DNA from: Pedobacter polaris
GTDB lineage: Bacteria > Bacteroidota > Bacteroidia > Sphingobacteriales > Sphingobacteriaceae
Length of the DNA stretch: 64,000 bases
NCBI RefSeq assembly: GCF_005116505.1
Contig: NZ_SWBR01000001.1
Coordinates: 1,240,001 to 1,304,000, forward strand
Direction of reading: 5' to 3'
In this document: positions 28,194 through 36,019 of the stretch, piece by piece
Layout: the number at the start of each line of letters is the position of its first letter
Numbering within the stretch: position 1 is the stretch's first letter
Translations under genes and position numbers: made by a program
Notes under the pieces: generated by a model
What the model saw: the letters and a program-made list of their open reading frames with translations, nothing else
What the model was told of the DNA's origin: nothing
Databases searched by the model: none

Positions 28194-29477
28194 ATGAAGT
28201 TAAACAAACTATTTCTTTCTCTGCTTTTTATAGCACTGAGTACAACCGCTTTTGCACAACAAACCAGTAATGAGCTTAAAGCGCTTAAGCAAAAAAAAGA
28301 AGCTATTGAGAGACAAATTGAGTTAGCGCAAAGAAACCTCAACAAAACTACCAGTGGTAAAAAATTAACGTTAAGCCAAATCAATACCATCAAGGCTCAG
28401 GTACGCTTAATGCAGGAAAAGATCTCTACAATCAACTCAGAAATGAGAAGTTTAGACAATCAGATTACTGAAAATACTGGTAAAGTACACAATTTGCAAA
28501 CTCGTTTAAGCGATTTGAAAAAAGAGTATGCAGGGATGATTAGATTTGCTCAGCGCAACAGAAACTCTTACGATAAGATGATGTTCATTTTTGCAGCTAA
28601 AGATTTTAATCAAGGTTATAAAAGGATTAAATACTTACAACAATTTGGGCAATACCGTAAAAAACAAGCTGCTTATATTCAGGGTACAGAAAAAGATTTA
28701 AACAATCAGATCTCTGTTTTAGATAGAGATTTGAAAAATAAACTTAGTCTACTTAAACAACAAGAAAGTGAAAAGAGTAGGTTAGATAGAAAAAAGAGTG
28801 AACAAGCTGCCGTTTTAAATAATTTAAGCAAAGACGAAAGAAAATATAGACAAGACATTCAAAAAAATAGACAGCAGCAAGCAGCAATTGACCGTCAGAT
28901 GAAAGCTGAGATCAATCGAATAATTGAAGCTGAAAGAAGAAAAGAAGAAGCTAGAATTAAAGAAGCAGAGAGATTAGCAGCCGCAAAAGCTAAAGCAGAA
29001 GGGAAGGTAGCGCCTGTTGTGAGTGCTAAACCTAGAACAACGAGTCAGATTTTAAGAAATAGCCCAGAAGATGCTAAACTTTCGGATGCTTTTGAGAATA
29101 ATAAAGGGAATTTACCTTGGCCTGTTGCTTCTGGAGTTATAACAACACACTTTGGTCCTTATACAGTTGGAACAGCTAGAGGTCAAAATGATGGGGTAGT
29201 TTATCAAACAAGTGAAAATGCAAGTGTAAGGGCCGTTTTTAATGGTAAAGTAAGTAAAATCAGAAATATTTTAGGGAAATATATTGTTATTATTAGGCAT
29301 GGTGAATACTTTACAATCTATCAGAACCTAAAAAACGTAAGTGTGTCTGAGGGAACAAGTGTAACTACCAAACAAGCTATAGGTACTGCTGCAAATAATG
29401 ATGGTACGCCAGAGGTTGGTTTTCAAATTAATCGTGGTGGTATTCCACTTCCTCCAGAAAGTTGGGTAGCAAGATAA
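28194..29477 (+). CDS. EnvC-like murein hydrolase activator with degenerate M23 domain
   Basis: From the ATG at 28194 the protein has 427 residues: signal peptide ending TTAFAQ, long coiled coil (about 25-245, Lys/Gln/Arg-rich), then a LytM/M23-like domain (about 315-427). The zinc ligands of active LytM enzymes are missing: the HxGxD position reads NDGVVYQ, the YxHL segment is YQNL, and the HxH near the end is EVGFQI. It should therefore regulate amidases, as E. coli EnvC does, rather than cut peptidoglycan itself. It has its own promoter. The next gene is a TatA/B-like protein. Confidence 0.88.
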   Translation: MKLNKLFLSLLFIALSTTAFAQQTSNELKALKQKKEAIERQIELAQRNLNKTTSGKKLTLSQINTIKAQVRLMQEKISTINSEMRSLDNQITENTGKVHNLQTRLSDLKKEYAGMIRFAQRNRNSYDKMMFIFAAKDFNQGYKRIKYLQQFGQYRKKQAAYIQGTEKDLNNQISVLDRDLKNKLSLLKQQESEKSRLDRKKSEQAAVLNNLSKDERKYRQDIQKNRQQQAAIDRQMKAEINRIIEAERRKEEARIKEAERLAAAKAKAEGKVAPVVSAKPRTTSQILRNSPEDAKLSDAFENNKGNLPWPVASGVITTHFGPYTVGTARGQNDGVVYQTSENASVRAVFNGKVSKIRNILGKYIVIIRHGEYFTIYQNLKNVSVSEGTSVTTKQAIGTAANNDGTPEVGFQINRGGIPLPPESWVAR

Positions 29478-29499
29478 ACTATTCGATGTTTTATTTGTC

Positions 29500-29507
29500 T
29501 ATATTTG
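29500..29507 (+). promoter_or_regulatory. -7 box before the first Tat gene
   Basis: TATATTTG is a perfect TAnnTTTG match 18 nt before the ATG at 29526. No good -33 TTTG is at the right spacing, so the site is only moderately supported. Confidence 0.35.
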
Positions 29508-29525
29508 TATTAAAATCGATTAGAA

Positions 29526-29888
29526 ATGTATCAGAGCACAATTTTAGAGTTCTTAAATATGGGCGGCGGAGAGATGATGCTCATTATGGTAGCCGTACTT
29601 TTGTTATTTGGAGGTAAAAAATTGCCTGAATTGGCAAGAGGTTTAGGGAAAGGGATTAGGGAATTTAAAGATGCTTCGGAAGGCGTAAAGAGAGAAATCC
29701 ATAGGAACATAAATTCCGTAACTAGTGATGTAGAGGAAGAGAAAAAGGAAGAAGAAAATCATGCATTTCATCACCACCCAGTAGAAGATGAGATTCTTAA
29801 TGAAAGTTCTTCATTAGCCGAAGAAAATAAACCTACTGAAGGAGAAAAAATAAAAATTGAGAATAAGAGTAACGAAACTCATTCTTAA
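29526..29888 (+). CDS. TatA/TatB-like twin-arginine translocase subunit
   Basis: A 120-residue protein. One N-terminal helix (about 16-28, [20 protein letters not shown]), the FGGKKLPELARGLGKGIREFK amphipathic helix typical of TatA/B, then a charged, Glu/Lys-rich tail with a His run. The long acidic tail is more TatB-like in size, but the FGxKKLPEL motif is TatA-like. It is followed 39 nt later by a second, shorter TatA. tatC is not in the window. Confidence 0.85.
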   Translation: MYQSTILEFLNMGGGEMMLIMVAVLLLFGGKKLPELARGLGKGIREFKDASEGVKREIHRNINSVTSDVEEEKKEEENHAFHHHPVEDEILNESSSLAEENKPTEGEKIKIENKSNETHS

Positions 29889-29927
29889 CTTATTCAAACT
29901 GATTTAAAAAATTAAATATAAAATATC

Positions 29928-30128
29928 ATGACACAACCAACCATATTAATCGGAATGGGCCCTATGGAAATTACGCTAATTGTATTAGCATTGTTATTAT
30001 TATTTGGAGGTAAGAAAATTCCAGAATTAATGCGTGGATTAGGAAAAGGAATGAAGGAATTTAAAGATGGGAAAGATGGAGTTGATAGTGATAATACAAC
30101 TAACAATCCAAATCAGACTAAACCATAA
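29928..30128 (+). CDS. tatA: Twin-arginine translocase subunit TatA
   Basis: A 66-residue protein with one helix ([16 protein letters not shown]), the motif [21 protein letters not shown] and a short Asp/Asn-rich tail. With TatC (elsewhere) it forms the pore for folded, cofactor-bearing proteins. The repeated core of the two Tat genes suggests tandem duplication. The gatA TTG follows 31 nt later. Confidence 0.92.
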   Translation: MTQPTILIGMGPMEITLIVLALLLLFGGKKIPELMRGLGKGMKEFKDGKDGVDSDNTTNNPNQTKP

Positions 30129-30159
30129 GTTCTACCATTTCTTGATTTAAATTTAAACT

Positions 30160-31584
30160 TTGAAGAAATATACCTCTTTAACAGAGATACAAGGGAAACT
30201 TGCGCAAAAGCAGCTTACCTTATCACAGTTAACGGCTCATTATTTTGAGCAGATAGAAAAAAATCAACACCTCAATGCTTTTAATGAGGTGTTTTTTGAT
30301 TCAGCAACAAAACAAGCAAACCTTGTTCAACAAAAAATAGAAAATGGTACCGCTGGTAAACTAGCCGGTATGGTTATTGGTATCAAGGACAATATTTGTT
30401 ATTTAGACCATAAGGTTTCTGCTTCTTCTAAAATGTTGGATGGATTTGTTTCTCCATATTCATCAACTGTAGTGCAACGCTTATTAAGTGAAGACGCAAT
30501 TATTATTGGCAGACTAAATTGCGATGAATTTGCTATGGGTGGCTCCAATGAAACTTCTTATTTCGGGCCAGTAAAAAATGCCATTGATGAAGAAAGAGTT
30601 GCTGGAGGGTCATCTGGAGGTTCAGCAGTTGCTGTGCAAGCAGATATGTGTTTAGCGGCCTTAGGCACAGATACAGGAGGTTCAGTCCGTCAACCAGCTG
30701 CTTTTTGTGGTAATATTGGTTTTAAACCTACTTATGGTCGTATTTCTAGATACGGCATTATTGCTTATGCTTCCTCTTTCGATCAGGTTGGTACGATAAC
30801 ATCTTCGGTTAGCGATGCTGCTTTGTTATTAGAAATTTTAGCAGGAGTAGATGAGGCCGATAGTACTGTGTCTTCTTTGCCCGTGCCAAGATATGCGCAA
30901 AATTTAACTCAAAGTGGCAAGAAGAAAATTGCTGTTTTAAAAGAGACCATTGAAAACGATGCCTTAGATCCAGAGATAAAAACTGCAATATTAAATTCAA
31001 TTGAAACCTTAAAATCTCAAGGCCATGAAATTGAATATATGTCTTTTGATTTACTTGATTATATGGTTCCGGCTTATTATGTTTTAACTACTGCAGAAGC
31101 ATCATCAAATCTTTCTCGTTATGATGGGGTTCATTATGGTTATAGAAATACACAAGCAGAAAGCTTAAATAACTTATATAAAACTTCTAGAGCCGAAGGT
31201 TTTGGAGAGGAGGTTAAACGTAGAATTTTGTTGGGTACTTTTGTTTTAAGTGCCGGTTATTATGATGCTTATTACCAGAAAGCTCAGCAGGTAAGAAGGC
31301 TAATTAGAGATAGGGTAGAGGCTTTATTAGCTGATTACGATTTTCTATTGAGTCCTGTAACACCAACACCAGCTTTTAAAATTGGCGAAAACATGCAAGA
31401 TCCTCTGGTAATGTATATGGCAGATATTTATACAGTTTTGGCTTCTTTAGCAGGTATTCCGGCAGTTGCATTACCACTTGGCAATAATAAAGACGGTTTA
31501 CCGTTAAGTGTACAGTTAATGACCAAACACTTTAACGAGCAAGAATTATTTAATTTATCATATCGTTTCTTAAACGAAGCCTAA
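30160..31584 (+). CDS. gatA: Aspartyl/glutamyl-tRNA amidotransferase subunit A
   Basis: Amidase subunit of GatCAB, releasing ammonia from glutamine to convert Glu-tRNA(Gln) or Asp-tRNA(Asn). It has 474 residues. The Ser-cisSer-Lys triad is Lys76 (IGIKDN), Ser151 (AGGSSGGS) and Ser175 (TDTGGSVRQP), with the spacing of characterised GatA. The start is TTG at 30160; the ORF has no ATG before the conserved region. gatB and gatC are not adjacent, as often in this phylum. Confidence 0.95.
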   Translation: MKKYTSLTEIQGKLAQKQLTLSQLTAHYFEQIEKNQHLNAFNEVFFDSATKQANLVQQKIENGTAGKLAGMVIGIKDNICYLDHKVSASSKMLDGFVSPYSSTVVQRLLSEDAIIIGRLNCDEFAMGGSNETSYFGPVKNAIDEERVAGGSSGGSAVAVQADMCLAALGTDTGGSVRQPAAFCGNIGFKPTYGRISRYGIIAYASSFDQVGTITSSVSDAALLLEILAGVDEADSTVSSLPVPRYAQNLTQSGKKKIAVLKETIENDALDPEIKTAILNSIETLKSQGHEIEYMSFDLLDYMVPAYYVLTTAEASSNLSRYDGVHYGYRNTQAESLNNLYKTSRAEGFGEEVKRRILLGTFVLSAGYYDAYYQKAQQVRRLIRDRVEALLADYDFLLSPVTPTPAFKIGENMQDPLVMYMADIYTVLASLAGIPAVALPLGNNKDGLPLSVQLMTKHFNEQELFNLSYRFLNEA

Positions 31585-31653
31585 TTGAACCACCATTAGA
31601 CAGCCCATTGCTCTACAAGGAAGAAAGCTGTTTAGTATAAGTGGATAGATAAA

Positions 31654-33069
31654 ATGCCTATGAGAAGAATAATACTAACTACCATAAGTTTTCTTACTTT
31701 CTTAACGGCCGCTGGTCAAGTAACCCTAAATACAGCAAAAGCCGATTCGGTTTTAAAAAGAATAGCAGCTAACTCAATACCAGACTCTGTTCATGCTCCA
31801 GTTGTAGATAAACTTTTATTCTACAATCAAAATATAACATTCAAATTTCGTTTAGATTCTATTCAAAAAACAGTTCCGTTAAGCTATAATGAGTATGTTC
31901 AGAACTTTATTGATGTTTTAGGTAAACAGAAAGATAGAATGGGAAAGATGTTGGGTTTATCAAACTACTATTTTCCGATTTTCGAAAAAGCATTAAAAGC
32001 TTACAATATTCCCGAAGAAATTAAGTATTTGCCTATTATAGAATCATCAATGAATCCGCATGCCATATCTAAAGTGGGTGCAACAGGCATGTGGCAATTT
32101 ATGTTTAGTACAGCAAGAGCTTACGGATTAAACATGGACAATTTTGTTGATGAACGTAAAGACCCCATTCAGGCTAGTTATGCTGCAGCGGCATATTTTA
32201 GAGATGCCTACGAAGAACTTGGCGATTGGCTTTTGGCTATTGCTGCCTACAATTGTGGAAAAGGAAATGTAACTCGTGCCATAGGAAAAGCTGGTTCTAG
32301 AGACTTCTGGGTAATTCGTCAATATTTGCCAAAAGAAACTCGTGATTATGTGCCTGCATTTATTGCTGCGGTTTATTTAATGAATTATGCTGATAACCAT
32401 GGGATTGCTACCCAAAATGCTTCAATTGATTTTAAGACAGATACTATTCAGGTAAATCATTTTGTTGCATTAGCCGATTTAGCAAGGGCAATTAATCATG
32501 AAGAATCTACATTGTCAATTTTAAACCCATCTTATAAGAAGAAGATTGTAAATGGCACAGAACTTTTACCTAAAAGAATAATTTTACCGAAAGTAGAACA
32601 AGGCAGTTATGCTAAACTCTACGATGTGCTTAATAACGATATCGAAGTTGAAAGAGATATTATTTTAGCATCAACAGATGATGTTAGAGATTTACGTAAA
32701 CTTAAATTAACCAATAAAAAGATAATAGCTAAATCTAATACAAATACTTATAAAGTTAAACCTGGTCAGAATTTGGGCATTATTGCCGACTTATACAATG
32801 TAGAAGTTCAAGATCTAAAAGTATGGAATAACTTAAAAAGCAATACCGTTGTTCCAGGGCAATCGCTAAAAATATATGGTGACAAATCTGCTCCAATTGT
32901 TAAAAAAGTGCTGAAGCCTGATTTTATTACTTATAGAGTTAAAGTAGGAGATACATTGTCGGGCATAGCTGAAAAGTTTGATGGGGCAACTGTAGCCAGT
33001 ATTAAGAAAACTAACGGTTTAAAGAAAGCTACTTTACAACCAGGTATGGTTTTGAAGATTAAGAGTTAA
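31654..33069 (+). CDS. LysM-containing lytic transglycosylase, MltD-like
   Basis: Cleaves peptidoglycan glycan strands with formation of 1,6-anhydro ends. It has 471 residues: a signal peptide (to about residue 21), an SLT domain with catalytic Glu130 (LPIIESSMNPHAISKVG, then ATGMWQF) and AAYNCGKGNV, and two C-terminal LysM domains (about 368-412 and 427-470) that bind glycan. Either ATG at 31654 or 31660 could start it; the first is used. It is the last gene of this plus-strand run, closed by the bidirectional terminator beyond. Confidence 0.92.
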   Translation: MPMRRIILTTISFLTFLTAAGQVTLNTAKADSVLKRIAANSIPDSVHAPVVDKLLFYNQNITFKFRLDSIQKTVPLSYNEYVQNFIDVLGKQKDRMGKMLGLSNYYFPIFEKALKAYNIPEEIKYLPIIESSMNPHAISKVGATGMWQFMFSTARAYGLNMDNFVDERKDPIQASYAAAAYFRDAYEELGDWLLAIAAYNCGKGNVTRAIGKAGSRDFWVIRQYLPKETRDYVPAFIAAVYLMNYADNHGIATQNASIDFKTDTIQVNHFVALADLARAINHEESTLSILNPSYKKKIVNGTELLPKRIILPKVEQGSYAKLYDVLNNDIEVERDIILASTDDVRDLRKLKLTNKKIIAKSNTNTYKVKPGQNLGIIADLYNVEVQDLKVWNNLKSNTVVPGQSLKIYGDKSAPIVKKVLKPDFITYRVKVGDTLSGIAEKFDGATVASIKKTNGLKKATLQPGMVLKIKS

Positions 33070-33210
33070 TTTTTTTAAACACATAGATAAACATAGGATT
33101 AAGTCTGCAATTTGAATATTGGATAGCTTTAAAAGACCTAAAATAGCTAAAACCTTAATTTTGTTGTTCTAAGCATTGTGAAATCTCTTTATATTTTTCT
33201 CTCTTACCTT

Positions 33211-33243
33211 ATCTCCGAGATTCCTCCAAAGTCGGAATGACAA
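33211..33243. repeat. Degenerate dispersed repeat of the GTCATTCCGAC type
   Basis: On the minus strand the sequence begins GTCATTCCGACTTTGGAGGA and continues ATCTCGGAG. It resembles short intergenic repeats beginning GTCATTCCGA and ending GGAATCTC that I recall from Bacteroidota genomes. Only one copy is in the window, so its repeat status is by recollection. The rest of 33070-33296 contains nothing recognisable. Confidence 0.35.
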
Positions 33244-33296
33244 TTCTAGGTGTTTTGTGTGCCACAGAACCATGGAATACTATATCTTGTTGCCAT

Positions 33297-33334
33297 AAAA
33301 AAGGCTTGAAATGTTTAGTTTCCAAGCCTTTTTA
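33297..33334. terminator. Bidirectional intrinsic terminator
   Basis: AAAAAGGCTTG and CAAGCCTTTTT form an 11-bp perfect stem with a 13-nt loop, flanked by A-run and T-run, so it acts on both strands. It ends the plus-strand envelope run and the minus-strand susC-susD-EEP operon, whose last stop is 20 nt away. Confidence 0.85.
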
Positions 33335-33353
33335 AATAATATTATCTTCTGTA

Positions 33354-34190
33354 TTACAAACTAACGGTTGCCATTACAGGAAAATGATCTGAAGGGAACT
33401 TACCAAAATAGGTATCTGTTAATATTCCCCATTTACTAGCTTTAAATTGTTTTGACATAAAAATATGATCAATAACACCCATTCCACGAGGAGTTCTAAA
33501 ACCGTTGCTAGATGAATTGTTTTCATAAGGATATTTTACACCTTTATAAACGTCATTAAGTATTCCAGAATTTGCGATAGTTAGATACCATTCGCTTTCT
33601 CTACTTCCATTAAGATCGCCGGTTAATAATACAGGTTCGTTAGCAGCTATTTCCTTTATTTTTTGCACCATTAATTTGCCACTTTCTTTACGGGCAATTA
33701 CGCCTTGATGATCAAAATGCACATTAAAGGTGTAGAATTTTTTCTTGGTTTTGATGTCTTCTAAATAAACCCAGGTACAAATGCGATTGCAACAAGTGGC
33801 GTCCCAGCCTTTGCCTGGAGTATTAGGAGTTTCTGATAACCAAAAGTCGCCACTTTTTATTAATTTAAATCTATCTTTTTTGTAATATATAGCGGAATGC
33901 TCGCCAGCTTCTTTGCCATCATCACGACCAAGGCCATATCTTGAGTATTCTGGCAAAGCCTTGCTCATGTCATCCAATTGATTTTTTAATCCCTCCTGAA
34001 CTCCGAATACATCAAAGTCATGGAAGCGAATAAGATTAGAAACTATTGGTGCACGATCAATCCAAAGATTTCCCGAATCTCTAGGATTATCATACCTAAT
34101 ATTAAAAGTGGCAACATTAAATGATTGTGCTTTTAGGCTAATGGATGTTGTGATAAACAACGAAATAATAAATAAGAATTTTAGTTTCAT
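33354..34190 (-). CDS. Secreted endonuclease/exonuclease/phosphatase (EEP) family protein
   Basis: A 278-residue phosphodiesterase/phosphatase of the DNase I-like fold. Signal peptide to about residue 21 (ISLKAQ), then the family's motifs: Asn30 in VATFNIRYD, Glu66 in GVQEG, a His in NVHFDHQG, GDLNGSRESEW and the terminal SDHFPV. All metal and catalytic residues appear present. It could cleave nucleic acid, a phospholipid headgroup or inositol phosphate; the sequence does not decide. Third gene of the susC-susD operon, 29 nt after susD, so it probably processes the imported substrate. Confidence 0.87.
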   Translation of the reverse strand: MKLKFLFIISLFITTSISLKAQSFNVATFNIRYDNPRDSGNLWIDRAPIVSNLIRFHDFDVFGVQEGLKNQLDDMSKALPEYSRYGLGRDDGKEAGEHSAIYYKKDRFKLIKSGDFWLSETPNTPGKGWDATCCNRICTWVYLEDIKTKKKFYTFNVHFDHQGVIARKESGKLMVQKIKEIAANEPVLLTGDLNGSRESEWYLTIANSGILNDVYKGVKYPYENNSSSNGFRTPRGMGVIDHIFMSKQFKASKWGILTDTYFGKFPSDHFPVMATVSL

Positions 34191-34219
34191 CTATCTTTAT
34201 ATTTTATTTTTATGAATAA

Positions 34220-35995
34220 TTAAAACCAACCTGGATTTTGGCCAAGAGCTGGATTTCTAAGCACGTCTGCTTGAGGAATTGGGTAATAATATTGCTTGTC
34301 ACTCCACTTTCTAGAGATTTCGTTCATCCAAATCAGCTGACCAGAAGTGCCATTTTTTAATCTCTGAGAATTTACTTTTCCACTAATTGTATTAGAAACA
34401 TCTACATAGGTAACGCCCGCCACAGCTGGTGTGGGTCTTGTACCTTGATAGAATGCAACATCTAAAATGCCATCCTCGTTTAAATCCATAGGAGTGTTAA
34501 GTGCAGGCACATAGAAGCCATTCCATTCTTTTTCCATTAATTCACCTCTTTTCCATCTTAGTATATCGCTAAAACGGTGCCCTTCTAAACTCAATTCAAT
34601 ACCTCTTTCTCTTCTAATTTCTAATATACTGGCATCAGTAATATTTGGAAAATAGTTGGTAACTAAATAAGGGTCAATCGCAGTTGGTTTTGCAGTTAAT
34701 CCGCCAGTAATGCCTGCTCTAGCGCGTAATCTGCCTACTGTTATAGCCCAGTCTTGGTCTGTTAAGGTGCCTAATTCTGCTTTAGCTTCTGCGTAAATTA
34801 AAAGTATTTCTGCAAACCTCATTAAAGAAATAGAATTAATATTTAGTGCGCCAGCATCATAATACATATCATCTAATGTCCATTTTATAGGCTGATACCC
34901 AGTAAATGTATAAGAAAATACAGGAGGTGCAGGAACTTGTACGCCACCACTTATCCTTTTATAGTCACCAGAACGAATGGTTTGTTTTAGCCTTAAATCT
35001 CTGTTTTTAACTTCGTCCTTAAATAACATTGTGGTATAGTTAGGATTGTTGGTGTAAGGTGTCCCATCTATATTTAAATAAGTATTGATAAAGGTTCTTG
35101 TAAAACTAGCCTTAGCACCATAAGTTCCACTTGTCCACCACCAGTTTGCCTCGTTTAATACATTCAAAGTCAAATCGCATATTGATGATAACATTACTTC
35201 ACTACTAACAGGGGCTGGGCTAATAAAGACTTGACGGTAAGAGATACTAGTCCCTCCAGTTGTGTTAATAGAATAAGTGTTTTTATCCATTATTAGCTTA
35301 GCAGCACTTGCTGCATTGGTTAACCATTCTGTTGCTGTGCTTTGTAAATTTAGCTCTGTGTGGTATTTTCTAAAAGTACCTTCAAAAAGACAAATTCTAG
35401 ATTTTAAGCCTAAGGCTATATCTTTTGTAATAGTGCTTCTAGTTGGATCATTAGCACTCCTGATGTTTTCTGCGGCATAATTAATGTCAGCCAGTACAGA
35501 ATCCATAACTAAAGTTCTTTTATCTCTTCCGTTGTAAAGAGTAGGATCTGTTACTTCTAATGGTTTATTTATCCATGGCACGTCACCAAATCTTTTTACT
35601 TTTTCAAAGTAAAAATAGGCTCTAAAAAATCTGGCAAGACCTAAATAGTTTTTTCTTGCCTCTGCTGATATTTTTGGATCATTATTATTTACAATGAAAT
35701 AATTAATGTTTCTTAAATCAGACCAACTCCAGCCAGAGCTTAGGTTAGGTGCATAAACACCTTCTTGTATAAAGCTGGGCACCTCTTTAACAGCTAGGTA
35801 ATCAGACATTGCGTCTAAGCTGGTAGAGTTGCCTGGCAATATGCTGTAAAATGAGTTGGCGTACAACTGTAATCCATTTTCGCTACCAAAAATAGCTGAT
35901 TTAGATGCTGTAGATTCAGGTTCTTGATCTAGTTTTTTACAAGCGGTTACTGCGCTAACGATAACTAAAAGCAACCATAACTTATTTATTTTCAT
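34220..35995 (-). CDS. SusD/RagB family nutrient-binding lipoprotein
   Basis: A 591-residue outer-membrane lipoprotein (signal peptide ending SAVTAC, Cys19). It has the helical SusD-like N-terminal domain and the C-terminal SusD_RagB region, including SISLMRFAEILLIYAEAKAE and ERGIELSLEGHRFSDILRWK, both hallmarks. It caps the SusC transporter and captures the substrate at the surface. Located 24 nt downstream of susC on the same strand. The substrate is unknown. Confidence 0.95.
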   Translation of the reverse strand: MKINKLWLLLVIVSAVTACKKLDQEPESTASKSAIFGSENGLQLYANSFYSILPGNSTSLDAMSDYLAVKEVPSFIQEGVYAPNLSSGWSWSDLRNINYFIVNNNDPKISAEARKNYLGLARFFRAYFYFEKVKRFGDVPWINKPLEVTDPTLYNGRDKRTLVMDSVLADINYAAENIRSANDPTRSTITKDIALGLKSRICLFEGTFRKYHTELNLQSTATEWLTNAASAAKLIMDKNTYSINTTGGTSISYRQVFISPAPVSSEVMLSSICDLTLNVLNEANWWWTSGTYGAKASFTRTFINTYLNIDGTPYTNNPNYTTMLFKDEVKNRDLRLKQTIRSGDYKRISGGVQVPAPPVFSYTFTGYQPIKWTLDDMYYDAGALNINSISLMRFAEILLIYAEAKAELGTLTDQDWAITVGRLRARAGITGGLTAKPTAIDPYLVTNYFPNITDASILEIRRERGIELSLEGHRFSDILRWKRGELMEKEWNGFYVPALNTPMDLNEDGILDVAFYQGTRPTPAVAGVTYVDVSNTISGKVNSQRLKNGTSGQLIWMNEISRKWSDKQYYYPIPQADVLRNPALGQNPGWF

Positions 35996-36019
35996 GATGA
36001 TATTTTTTAATGCTTATGA

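Noticed and set aside
28185-28196. TTG at 28185 as start of the EnvC-like gene
   Set aside because: The codon lies inside the -7 box, and the ATG at 28194 gives a normal signal peptide.
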